A stretch of 14,726 nucleotides of DNA from Austwickia sp040006675 (GTDB lineage: Bacteria > Actinomycetota > Actinomycetes > Actinomycetales > Dermatophilaceae), in the NCBI GenBank assembly GCA_040006675.1, contig JBDTWM010000070.1:1-14726 (forward strand), given 5' to 3'. The position numbers and the translations under genes were made by a program. This document shows positions 1-7,123 of this stretch, piece by piece (positions within the stretch are counted from its first letter, which is position 1; every line of letters begins with the position of its first letter). Below the pieces are notes generated by a model, which was not told the origin of the DNA, searched no databases, and saw nothing but the letters and a program-made list of their open reading frames with translations.

Positions 1-36
1 CGGTGAGATGTCCAGCGGATCAAAGCCTGGTTCGGC

Positions 37-55
37 GCGACCGCCGGACGGTCGC
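37..55. terminator. Perfect hairpin upstream of the phosphoribosyltransferase gene
   Basis: GCGACCG (37-43) and CGGTCGC (49-55) form a perfect 7-bp stem around a 5-base loop. No T-run follows, so it is not a classical intrinsic terminator. It could end transcription of a gene left of the window or be a structured 5' element of the next gene. The first 101 bases otherwise show no clear coding region. Confidence 0.25.
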
Positions 56-101
56 ACCTGATCCGTGCCCGCCGCCGCATCGCCGATGGCAGGATGACGG
101 T

Positions 102-593
102 GTGAGCGAAGAGCGCGAGGTTCTGACGTGGGAGATCTTCGGCGCCGCGTCTCGCGAGCTGGCCCAGATGGTCGTCGACTCCGGATTCGACCCCGACATC
201 CTGCTGTCGATCACCCGCGGGGGGATGCTCCCGGCGGGAGCGATCAGCTACGCGCTCGACCTGAAGGCCCTGCACATCATCAACGTCGAGTTCTACACGG
301 GCATCGATGAGCGGCTGTTGGAGCCGGTGTTCTTGCCGCCGCTGCCCGCGACGCAGGACTTCTCCGGGCAGAAGATGCTGATCGTCGACGATGTCGCGGA
401 TACGGGGACGACCCTGGCGCGGGTGCGTGACTTCTGCGCCCCGCACGTCGCCGACGTGAAGGTGGCCGTGCTGTACGAGAAGCCACGCTCACTGGTGAAG
501 GCAGAGTACGTGTGGCGCGCCACCGACCGGTGGATCGCGTTCCCTTGGTCTGCGCAGCCGCCGATCGTGCGACAGCGCAGCAACCAGCGCTGA
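102..593 (+). CDS. Phosphoribosyltransferase (xanthine/hypoxanthine-guanine type)
   Basis: Predicted 163-residue cytosolic purine phosphoribosyltransferase, which would transfer the ribose phosphate of PRPP to a purine base in salvage. The PRPP-binding signature is visible as two branched hydrophobic residues followed by acidic DD and a TGTT loop (LIVDDVADTGTTL, roughly residues 89-101). An SITRGG loop near residue 35 matches the pyrophosphate-binding loop of the Gpt/Hpt class. The GTG at 102 was chosen because AGGA lies 7 bases upstream and the protein then begins like family members; the reading frame extends left to position 3 but that part is Arg/Pro-rich and unlike the family. The base specificity cannot be read from sequence. 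It stands alone before leuB with a 106-base gap and has no obvious link to the carotenoid genes. Confidence 0.85.
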   Translation: MSEEREVLTWEIFGAASRELAQMVVDSGFDPDILLSITRGGMLPAGAISYALDLKALHIINVEFYTGIDERLLEPVFLPPLPATQDFSGQKMLIVDDVADTGTTLARVRDFCAPHVADVKVAVLYEKPRSLVKAEYVWRATDRWIAFPWSAQPPIVRQRSNQR

Positions 594-686
594 CCTCGTT
601 CCGCGTGGGCTCCGGATCGCCCAGAGCTGGTGGTGACGGGTGGCCCGCATGGCGAGAAGGACGTCCCAGCGGGCAAGACGCGTCAG

Positions 687-692
687 TACGCT
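687..692 (+). promoter_or_regulatory. Possible -10 element giving a leaderless leuB transcript
   Basis: TACGCT fits the actinobacterial -10 consensus TANNNT and ends 7 bases before the leuB ATG at 700. No Shine-Dalgarno sequence precedes that ATG. This spacing is what is expected if transcription starts at or next to the start codon, as is common in actinobacteria. No convincing -35 box is seen. The call rests on a short motif only. Confidence 0.3.
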
Positions 693-699
693 TGCGTCC

Positions 700-1764
700 A
701 TGAGCGCACCGGCCAGCATCAATCTGGCGAGCATCCCCGGGGACGGTATCGGCCCAGAGGTCATCCACGCGGCGAGGGCGGCGTTGGACGCGCTCGCGGC
801 GGCCGGTGCTGGTCCGCGGATGAACGTGACCGAGTACGACCTGGGGGCGCGTCGCTGGCACCGTACGGGTGAGTGCTTGCCGCCGGCCGTCCTGACGGAG
901 CTGCGCGGGCACGACGCGATTTTGCTCGGCGCCGTGGGCGACCCGTCCGTGCCCTCCGGGATCCTGGAGCGGGAACTCCTACTCGCCCTGCGCTTCACGC
1001 TCGATCATTACGTCAACCTGCGCCCCGCCAAGCTCTACCCGGGCGTGAAGAGCCCGTTGGATGTCGGCCACGTCGCCCCCGACGGTATCGATTTCGTCGT
1101 CGTCCGGGAGGGCACCGAAGGCCCGTACACGGGCAACGGCGGCGTACTGCGCGTCGGCACCCCCGCAGAGATCGCGACCGAGGTGTCCGTCAACACGCGG
1201 TACGGCGTGGAGCGGGTGGTGCGGTACGCGTTCGAGCTGGCCTGCACCCGCGATCGCACGCACCTGACCCTGGTGCACAAGCACAACGTCCTCTCTTTTG
1301 CCGGGCACCTGTGGCGCCGGGCCGTCGAGGAGGTCGGGCAGGAGTTTCCGCAGGTCACGACCGCCTACCAGCACGTTGACGCGGCGACGATCTTCCTCGT
1401 CAACGACCCGGGCCGCTTCGACGTGATCGTGACCGACAACCTGTTCGGCGACATCATCACCGACCTCGCGGGCGCGGTCGTCGGCGGTGTCGGTCTGGCG
1501 GCGAGCGGCAACATCAACCCGACGCGCACGACTCCGAGCATGTTCGAGCCCGTCCACGGCTCGGCGCCGGACATCGCCGGGCAGGACAAGGCCGACCCGA
1601 CCGCTGCGATCCTCTCGGCGGGCATGCTCCTGGACCACCTCGGCTTCGCCGACGGCGCCGCCCGCGTCGAGGCGGCGGTGGCGGGTGACCTCGCGGCCCG
1701 CGCCGGCAAGCCTGAGAGTCGCGGCACGCGCGCCATCGGCGAGGCCATCTGCGCGCGGTTGTAG
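700..1764 (+). CDS. leuB: 3-isopropylmalate dehydrogenase
   Basis: A 354-residue NAD-dependent dehydrogenase of leucine synthesis, converting 3-isopropylmalate to 2-oxoisocaproate by oxidation and decarboxylation; cytosolic, usually a dimer. Family marks in order are IPGDGIGPE near residues 12-20, substrate-site Arg residues and the GTEGPYTG segment in the middle, the NVL segment with the histidine-lysine pair before it, DNLFGDIITDLAG (metal-binding aspartates), and FEPVHGSAPDIAG with the downstream ADP-binding region. Length matches the family. The ATG at 700 is preferred over an in-frame start at 640 because the extra 20 residues are Arg-rich and not part of the fold, and a TANNNT box sits just upstream. 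It is followed by ilvE, the next enzyme acting on the same 2-oxoacid, 63 bases downstream. Confidence 0.95.
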   Translation: MSAPASINLASIPGDGIGPEVIHAARAALDALAAAGAGPRMNVTEYDLGARRWHRTGECLPPAVLTELRGHDAILLGAVGDPSVPSGILERELLLALRFTLDHYVNLRPAKLYPGVKSPLDVGHVAPDGIDFVVVREGTEGPYTGNGGVLRVGTPAEIATEVSVNTRYGVERVVRYAFELACTRDRTHLTLVHKHNVLSFAGHLWRRAVEEVGQEFPQVTTAYQHVDAATIFLVNDPGRFDVIVTDNLFGDIITDLAGAVVGGVGLAASGNINPTRTTPSMFEPVHGSAPDIAGQDKADPTAAILSAGMLLDHLGFADGAARVEAAVAGDLAARAGKPESRGTRAIGEAICARL

Positions 1765-1799
1765 GCGTCGCGCGCGACGGTAGGCGTATGTTCGTGAAC
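1761..1799 (+). promoter_or_regulatory. Direct repeats, palindrome and possible -10 box in the leuB-ilvE gap
   Basis: GTAGGCGT occurs twice, at 1761-1768 and 1780-1787, 19 bases apart, overlapping the end of leuB. Between them lies a perfect 14-bp palindrome CGTCGCGCGCGACG (1766-1779). TATGTT at 1787-1792 fits a -10 box, so the repeats would cover its -35 region and spacer; GTTC-GT-GAAC (1790-1799) is a further small inverted repeat. Together these could be a promoter and operator for ilvE. Alternatively the palindrome is a weak terminator of leuB. Nothing identifies a regulator. Confidence 0.3.
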
Positions 1800-1827
1800 T
1801 GACCGTTCCAACGCAGGAGCACGACCC

Positions 1828-2931
1828 ATGACCTTGAGCTTCCTGGTGCGACCGCACCGGAATCCGTTGCCCGCCACCGAGCGCGCCAAGGTGCTCGCCG
1901 ACCCGGGTTTCGGGCGCCACTTCACCGACCACATGGCCTACGCTCGCTGGGAAGCCGAGCGAGGATGGCACGCGGACGTCATCCGTCCGTACGGGCCGTT
2001 CGAACTCTCCCCGGCCGCGGCGGTGCTGCATTACGCGCAGGAGGTCTTCGAGGGGCTGAAGGCCTACCGGCACGCCGACGGATCGATCTGGTCCTTCCGC
2101 CCGCAGGCCAACGCGGAGCGACTGCAGCGCAGCTGTCGCCGGTTGGCGCTGCCGGAGCTGCCGACCGAGGACTTCCTCCACTCGCTCAAGGCCCTCGTGC
2201 TTGCGGACTCGGAGTGGGTCCCCGCGGTCGGCACGGGGGAGACCAGCCTGTACCTGCGCCCGTTCATGTTCGCCTCCGAGGCGTTCCTCGGCGTGCGGCC
2301 CGCCAAGGAGGTCACCTACGCGGTGATCGCCTCGCCCGCGGGCGCCTATTTCCCCGGCGGCCTCAATCCGGTGAACCTGTGGCTGTCACAGGAGTACGCG
2401 CGCGCCGGAGCCGGTGGCACCGGCGCGGCCAAGTGCGGCGGGAACTACGCCAGCTCCTTGGCCGGGCAGCTCCAGGGCATCGAGCACGGCTGCGAACAGG
2501 CCGTTTTCCTGGACTCCTCCACGCAGACGCACATCGAGGAACTCGGCGGGATGAACCTTTTCCTCGTCTACGACGATGGGCGGCTCGTGACACCCGAGCT
2601 CACCGGCTCGATCCTTGAGGGCGTGACCCGCAGCTCGATCCTGCAGCTCGCGCGCGAGATGGGGCTCACGCTGCAAGAGCGGCGCGTGCCGATCGCGGAG
2701 TGGCAGGAGGGCGCCGCCTCGGGAGCGATCAGGGAGATCTTCGCGTGCGGCACGGCGGCGGTGATCACGCCCGTCGGGGAGTTGCGCTGGGAAGGCGGCT
2801 CGTGCGACCACCGCCGGGGCAGCGCCATCGAGGGAGCCGGCGACGTCGCGCGGACGCTGCGGGCGAAACTACTGGACATCCAATACGGCCGCGCCGAGGA
2901 CACCCACGGGTGGATGGTCCGGCTGGTCTGA
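1828..2931 (+). CDS. ilvE: Branched-chain amino acid aminotransferase
   Basis: A 367-residue PLP enzyme of fold type IV that interconverts leucine, isoleucine and valine with their 2-oxoacids using glutamate/2-oxoglutarate. The PLP lysine is K202 in the AAKCGGNYA segment. EVFEGLKAYR (72-81), the cofactor-contacting EELGGMN (237-243) and the late GTAAVITPVG (308-317) are all typical of BCAT class II enzymes. Length matches actinobacterial IlvE (about 360-370). The ATG at 1828 is preceded by AGGAG at 1815-1819 with 8 bases between. Upstream leuB supplies the leucine-pathway oxoacid, so co-location is functional. The DNA glycosylase gene starts 20 bases after its stop and may share the transcript. 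Confidence 0.95.
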   Translation: MTLSFLVRPHRNPLPATERAKVLADPGFGRHFTDHMAYARWEAERGWHADVIRPYGPFELSPAAAVLHYAQEVFEGLKAYRHADGSIWSFRPQANAERLQRSCRRLALPELPTEDFLHSLKALVLADSEWVPAVGTGETSLYLRPFMFASEAFLGVRPAKEVTYAVIASPAGAYFPGGLNPVNLWLSQEYARAGAGGTGAAKCGGNYASSLAGQLQGIEHGCEQAVFLDSSTQTHIEELGGMNLFLVYDDGRLVTPELTGSILEGVTRSSILQLAREMGLTLQERRVPIAEWQEGAASGAIREIFACGTAAVITPVGELRWEGGSCDHRRGSAIEGAGDVARTLRAKLLDIQYGRAEDTHGWMVRLV

Positions 2932-2951
2932 GGCAGGACTGGTGATCTCTG

Positions 2952-3860
2952 ATGCCTGAAGGACATGTCACCCATCGCATGGCGCGAGCGTACGTCGAGC
3001 AGTTCGGCGGCACGCTGACGCGCAGCAGCAGCCCGCAGGGGCGGTTCGCCGAGTCCGCCGCGCTCCTCGACGGCCGGGTTCTCGATGGTGCTGAGTCCAT
3101 CGGGAAGCACGTGTTCGTGACTTTCGGGGCCGATACCGTGCACATCCACCTAGGTATGGCCGGCAAGTCGTTCGTGCACCACGACGCGCTCGTCGAATCC
3201 GTCGCGGAGGAGTTCGAGGTGCACCGCGAGCCGGCCGGTCGGGTTCGCCCCGTGAGCGGGGCCGTGCGCTGGCGCCTTGAAAACGACCGCGCGTGGTGCG
3301 ACCTCGTGGGCCCGGCGGCCTGCGAGATTCTCGACGAACAGCAGGTGGCGGCCATCGCGGCGCGTCTCGGTCCGGATCCACTGCGCGCCGACGCGGACCC
3401 GTCGTTGGCATGGGGCCGGGTCCACCGTAGCGAGCTGCCCATCGCCGTGCTTCTCATGGATCAGAGGATATTTGCCGGTGTGGGCAACATCTTCCGAGCC
3501 GAGGTCCTCTATCGAGCCGGGATGGACCCCATGCTGCCCGGCACGGCGGTCAAACGCCGGGAGTTCGACGCCCTCTGGGCTGATCTGGTGGACCTCATGA
3601 CCCAGGCCGTCGAGCACGGCCGCATCGACACGGTCTGTGAGCAGGACTCTCCGGAGGTCATGGGGCGCGCCCCGCGTGTCGACCGGCACGGGGGAGAGAT
3701 ATACGTCTACCGGCGCGCCGAGATGCCCTGCTACCGATGCGGCACACGGGTGCGCACCGCGATGCTCGCGGGCCGCAACCTGTTCTGGTGCCCGCGCTGC
3801 CAGCCGCTGTCGCGGCGCGCCGCCGCGGTGCAGGCCCGCCGCGCCGCCCGCGCGCGGTGA
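2952..3860 (+). CDS. nei: Fpg/Nei-family DNA glycosylase (endonuclease VIII type)
   Basis: A 302-residue bifunctional DNA glycosylase/AP lyase that would remove oxidised bases in base excision repair. The mature N-terminus is P2-E3, the catalytic pair of the family, and K52 is the conserved minor-groove lysine. The helix-two-turn-helix core is around residues 170-190 (DQRIFAGVGNIFRAE). A C4 zinc finger follows: C260-x2-C263-x16-C280-x2-C283, with R275 in the position of the DNA-binding arginine. The start MPEGH resembles the Nei (mycobacterial Nei1-like) branch rather than MutM, which usually starts MPELPE. The start is fixed by the need for Pro at position 2; the nearest SD-like GGCAGGA is rather far (12 bases). 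It follows ilvE closely. Exact lesion preference is not readable. After about residue 285 the tail is Arg/Ala-rich. Confidence 0.9.
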   Translation: MPEGHVTHRMARAYVEQFGGTLTRSSSPQGRFAESAALLDGRVLDGAESIGKHVFVTFGADTVHIHLGMAGKSFVHHDALVESVAEEFEVHREPAGRVRPVSGAVRWRLENDRAWCDLVGPAACEILDEQQVAAIAARLGPDPLRADADPSLAWGRVHRSELPIAVLLMDQRIFAGVGNIFRAEVLYRAGMDPMLPGTAVKRREFDALWADLVDLMTQAVEHGRIDTVCEQDSPEVMGRAPRVDRHGGEIYVYRRAEMPCYRCGTRVRTAMLAGRNLFWCPRCQPLSRRAAAVQARRAARAR

Positions 3861-3894
3861 CGCTGCCTTCGGTCGGCGACCCGGATGCGCCGGA

Positions 3895-3912
3895 CGCCGC
3901 CGAGCGGCGGCG
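3895..3912. terminator. GC-rich hairpin after the nei gene
   Basis: Seven complementary base pairs (3895-3901 with 3906-3912) close a GAGC tetraloop 35 bases after the nei stop codon. There is no T-tract, so factor-independent termination is uncertain. The rest of the 131-base gap 3861-3991 shows no coding region and presumably also holds the promoter of the Rieske gene, which I could not pinpoint. Confidence 0.25.
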
Positions 3913-3991
3913 CAACGTGGTCTGGCGAGCCACGATGGGCGGGCGGTCCGCACGTTCACATGGCCCACGCCGAGGAGACTAAGGTGGCCGG

Positions 3992-4993
3992 GTGATCGGC
4001 GACCAGCAGAAGACCGACGCCGTTGGCCGCGAGCGCGTCCCCGTCGTGCGGATCCCCCGGGAACCGCCCCAGCGGCTCAAGGAAACGTGGCGGCAGGCTC
4101 GGGTGCGCCGGATCGACGCGTCCCTGGCGGCCGCGCAGGCCCGGCCCACGGGGGGCTGGGCCGTCGTCGGGGCGTCGCATGAGCTGCGCCCCAAGCTGTC
4201 GCTGGCTCGCGTGGTCGGGGGCGAGGAGTACGTGCTGTGGCGCGACGGTAACGGGACCGTCCTCGCGGGATCCGGGTCCTGTCCGCACATGGGCGCGCTG
4301 CTGGACAGGTGCCCGGTCGTCGGAGACGCGGTGCGGTGCCGCTGGCACGGGATGGCCCTGGGTCCGTCGACGCGTCCGCGGTGGGACACCCTGATCGCCC
4401 ACGACGACGGGGTCCTGCTGTGGTTGCGACGACCCAGCGGGGACCATCACGCTCTCACCGACGCCCCGAAGCTGCCCGTGCGGCCCGATCCGCAAACCTC
4501 GCTCGCCGCGGTCGTCTCGGTCGCGGGCAGGTGCGAACCGCAGGACATCCTCGCCAACCGGCTCGATCCCTGGCACGGGGCTTGGCTGCACCCCTACGCG
4601 TTCTCCGATCTCGTCGTCGATGAGGAGGCCAGTTCGCCGGACCGTCTCGTCCTCGACGTGGCCTTCCGGCTCGGGGCCACCTTCGCCGTCCCGGTACGTG
4701 CCGATTTCACGTGCCCGGACGCCCAGACCATCGTCATGACGATCCTCGCGGGTGAGGGCGCTGGCAGCGTCGTCGAAACGCACGCGACGCTGCTCACCCC
4801 GCCGGGCGTCCACCCCGCGCGGACCGTGATGACCGAGGCAGTCATCGCGACGTCGGATCGCCCTGGCTTCGGCGCGGCCCGCACCCTGAGCGCGCTCGTG
4901 CGGACCGGGATGCGCGCCACCGCCCGTCGACTGTGGCGCGACGACCTGGAGTACGCGACCCGGACCTACGCTTTGCGGCGTCGCGGTCGCTGA
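3992..4993 (+). CDS. Rieske-type non-heme iron oxygenase, candidate carotenoid-tailoring enzyme (DUF5914-like)
   Basis: A 333-residue protein with a complete Rieske oxygenase layout. The [2Fe-2S] ligands are C97-P-H99 and C116-R-W-H119, with 16 residues between the pairs. The catalytic domain carries N189-x2-D192-x2-H195-x4-H200, the 2-His motif of the mononuclear iron site with its bridging aspartate. D317/D318 near the C-terminus (WRDDLEYA) is a plausible third ligand. The spacing N-x2-D-P-x-H-x4-H resembles the PAO/CAO branch more than the classical N-x3-D dioxygenases. No transmembrane segment is obvious. It would need a ferredoxin or reductase, none of which is encoded here. The GTG at 3992 has AAGG 7 bases upstream. 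Its position beside a DUF2505 gene and facing crtU suggests oxidation of a carotenoid or its aromatic ring; I recall similar Rieske proteins (DUF5914) in actinobacterial crt clusters. Substrate is inference. Confidence 0.82.
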   Translation: MIGDQQKTDAVGRERVPVVRIPREPPQRLKETWRQARVRRIDASLAAAQARPTGGWAVVGASHELRPKLSLARVVGGEEYVLWRDGNGTVLAGSGSCPHMGALLDRCPVVGDAVRCRWHGMALGPSTRPRWDTLIAHDDGVLLWLRRPSGDHHALTDAPKLPVRPDPQTSLAAVVSVAGRCEPQDILANRLDPWHGAWLHPYAFSDLVVDEEASSPDRLVLDVAFRLGATFAVPVRADFTCPDAQTIVMTILAGEGAGSVVETHATLLTPPGVHPARTVMTEAVIATSDRPGFGAARTLSALVRTGMRATARRLWRDDLEYATRTYALRRRGR

Positions 4994-5033
4994 CACGTCG
5001 CGCATCGGGACCCTGCGTATCGAGAGGACACCC

Positions 5034-5510
5034 ATGGCACAGCAGGAGTTCGTCATCCGGCTGGACTGCACTCTCGACCGGCTGTGGGAACGGCTACGTG
5101 ACCCTGAGGTCGCTCGTGAGCGGGCCGCGAGCGACTCGTCCGGCGGGACGTCCACGCGACGACACGAGGTGATCGGGGACAGGGTCCACGTCGCATACGA
5201 GTCGACCCTTCCTGAGAACTGGCTACCCGGCGCGGCACGTCGCCGGATGGGTCGACTGCCCCGCGTCGTGCGTTGCGAGGAGTGGTCCCGTGACGACAGC
5301 GCCGTCACCGGCGTGATGCAGGTGGACGTCGTCGGCATCGACGCGCAGGTGGAGGGTTCGATGCGCTGCGAGTCCGAGGGTCGTGGCTGCGTCGTGCGCC
5401 AGCACGTCGTGGTCGTCGTGCCCTTGCCGATCCTCGGGCGGATCATCGAGGCCGCGATTCTGCACCGGATCGGTCAGGCTGCGGCTCAAGAGATGCGCTG
5501 CCTGGAGTGA
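5034..5510 (+). CDS. DUF2505 (SRPBCC-fold) protein
   Basis: A 158-residue cytosolic protein resembling the DUF2505 family, an SRPBCC/START-like fold with a hydrophobic cavity that may bind lipids. Seen in the sequence are the N-terminal strand and helix (FVIRLDCTLDRLWERLRDPE), a middle part with strand-like GVMQVDVVGIDAQVEGSM, and the C-terminal VVVVVPLPILGRIIEAAIL segment that matches the family's PxxGxxxE helix start. The ATG at 5034 has GAGAGGA 5 bases upstream and lies 40 bases after the Rieske gene, so the two are very probably co-transcribed. Its last 25 bases overlap the 3' end of crtU on the other strand. A role in binding or presenting a hydrophobic carotenoid to the Rieske enzyme is attractive but only inferred. 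No catalytic residues can be named. Confidence 0.75.
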   Translation: MAQQEFVIRLDCTLDRLWERLRDPEVARERAASDSSGGTSTRRHEVIGDRVHVAYESTLPENWLPGAARRRMGRLPRVVRCEEWSRDDSAVTGVMQVDVVGIDAQVEGSMRCESEGRGCVVRQHVVVVVPLPILGRIIEAAILHRIGQAAAQEMRCLE

Positions 5511-7123
5511 GGATGCGGTCCGCGCCGAGCGACTGGGCGAAGGACACCCGCCAGGGGCACGCTCCAGACCCCCTCACCCGTCAGTCCCCGCCGCGCGAGC
5601 AGGAGGTCTGCTGCCATGATGCCGGTCGTGGCGGCTCGTTCCATGAGGGCGACCGGCAGGTCGCACCGGATCCCGTCCCCGGCGAGCACGACCCTGGGGT
5701 CGGGTGTCTCGACGCCCGGACGGTCCTGCCACGGGTCGGGGGTCACGAGCGGGCAATCCGCCTCGACGAGCCACTCTTCGTGGACGACCCGGGCGCCGGT
5801 CAGCTCGGGATGGAGTCGCTCCAGGTGCTGGCGCAGCGACCGTCGTAACGTCGGCACGTCCACGTCGTGGTCGATGGCGTAGGCGTGCAGCTCGACGACG
5901 CTACCGCCGGTGGCGGCGGCCCACCGGGCGGCCTCGTCCTCAAAGAGGTGGACGCAGCTGACGTTGTCCAGTTCGCCGTAGCCGGCCGTCCCCAGGAAGG
6001 GCGGGGAGCCTGCTCGCACGGGAGAGTCGAGCCACATCCGCCACACCGCGAAGGGTGGGGCGACCCGCAGGCCAGCAACGGCCGCGCGCCACGCGTCGTC
6101 GCCGAGCCACGACGCGCCGGCCACGAGGTGTTGCACAGAGGCCACGTCGGTGGCCAGGACGACGGCGTCGCACGTGATGATGTCGTCGCCGCCCGGGTCC
6201 GCAACGACGACCTCCAGCCTGCCATGGGCCCTGTCGTGCTTCGATGAGGTGACGTTCGGGCCGTCGCCGACGGCTGATTCGCGTAGGGCGCAGACCCGCG
6301 CGCCAGTGCGGATCTGCCCACCCTGCTCGTGCAGATACCGCCCGAGCGGCTCCCAGAGCACCCGGTCGTACGCCGCGTCAGGGACGTCGAAGAGCAGGCC
6401 CTCGGACGAGCCGAGGAAGTAGGTGTGGAACATCGCGACCAGTTCAGCGCCGGAGAAGTCGCTCGGGTGGGCGAAGAAGCTGCGAGCGAACACCTCCAAG
6501 GCCAGGTGCCTCGCGGCGGACGGGAAGCGCAGGTCGTCCAGAACGTCGGCGGCGCTGCGTCCGTCGTAGTCCGCGAAGGACGCCGGGTAGCGCACGCGCA
6601 GCAGGTCCAGGGCGCGGCGCAGGTCGACCCGCACCAGCTGGGAAAAGGGGAAGCTCCGGCTGCGTGCAGCGAACGTGACGATGCTCCAGGGCGGCGTCCG
6701 GGGGATGCCCGCGAAGGAGTCGCGGTAGCCGTCCGCGTGGACGAGAGGGTAGTCCGCCAGGGGCCGCAGCCGGCGCAGAAGCGGGTCGGTGCGGCGCAGA
6801 ATCGAGCGCAGGTTGTAGTACTGCCGGAAGAAGGCATGGAAGCCGCGGCTCATCGTCGCGTCGTCCGTTCCGGCGACCGTCACGGGCCACGAACGCAACC
6901 GTCCGCCCAGACTCTCCCGGCCTTCCAGCACGGTGACGTCCAGGCCGCGCTCGGCCAGGACGACGGCGGCGGACAATCCGGCGATGCCGCCGCCGACGAC
7001 GACGACATGGGAGCCGCTCCCCGTCGCAGGGTCGTGCGGCAGCGGGGGATCGTGCCGGACGGCTCGACGGTCGCGGCCAGGCAACTCGACGTCAGGGTTG
7101 TCGCGCCCGCGCAGCCACCTCAT
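5486..7123 (-). CDS. crtU: CrtU-type carotene desaturase/methyltransferase (isorenieratene synthase-like)
   Basis: A 545-residue FAD-dependent amine-oxidase/CrtI-superfamily protein. CrtU turns the beta-rings of beta-carotene into aromatic rings by desaturation with a methyl shift, giving isorenieratene. The dinucleotide fold is GGGIAG at residues 44-49 with E67 ending the second strand, followed by RGFHAFFRQYYN (93-104), a stretch I associate with CrtU. The C-terminal flavin motif is VVLAGDGIRCDLPVALMERA. A 38-residue N-terminal extension (PLPHDPATGSGS just before the fold) also fits CrtU. The ATG at 7123 overlaps the methyltransferase stop as ATGA, so translation is probably coupled; a frame extension to 7327 only shadows that gene. 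It is the last gene of the arm and runs into the DUF2505 gene tail to tail. It could act on a different cyclic carotene. Confidence 0.82.
   Translation of the reverse strand: MRWLRGRDNPDVELPGRDRRAVRHDPPLPHDPATGSGSHVVVVGGGIAGLSAAVVLAERGLDVTVLEGRESLGGRLRSWPVTVAGTDDATMSRGFHAFFRQYYNLRSILRRTDPLLRRLRPLADYPLVHADGYRDSFAGIPRTPPWSIVTFAARSRSFPFSQLVRVDLRRALDLLRVRYPASFADYDGRSAADVLDDLRFPSAARHLALEVFARSFFAHPSDFSGAELVAMFHTYFLGSSEGLLFDVPDAAYDRVLWEPLGRYLHEQGGQIRTGARVCALRESAVGDGPNVTSSKHDRAHGRLEVVVADPGGDDIITCDAVVLATDVASVQHLVAGASWLGDDAWRAAVAGLRVAPPFAVWRMWLDSPVRAGSPPFLGTAGYGELDNVSCVHLFEDEAARWAAATGGSVVELHAYAIDHDVDVPTLRRSLRQHLERLHPELTGARVVHEEWLVEADCPLVTPDPWQDRPGVETPDPRVVLAGDGIRCDLPVALMERAATTGIMAADLLLARRGLTGEGVWSVPLAGVLRPVARRGPHPHSRQRIS

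Noticed and set aside
1..101. tRNA-like GGTTCG stretch at the left edge
   Set aside because: The bases after it do not form a T-arm of the right size, and no acceptor or anticodon arm can be drawn.
979..2181. A 400-codon open frame on the - strand opposite leuB and ilvE
   Set aside because: Composition is Arg/Val-rich and family-less, and it lies wholly over two unmistakable enzymes on the + strand.
3956..5446. A 496-codon open frame on the - strand opposite the Rieske and DUF2505 genes
   Set aside because: It is a mirror frame in GC-rich DNA; the + strand frames carry complete Rieske motifs and good ribosome binding sites, and the mirror product is Arg/Pro-rich without a recognisable family.
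5486..7123. Second CrtI-type desaturase instead of CrtU
   Set aside because: The typical CrtI C-terminal signature seen in the real crtI is absent, while the RGFHAFFRQYYN segment, the N-terminal extension and the crtY-crtT-crtU order favour CrtU.
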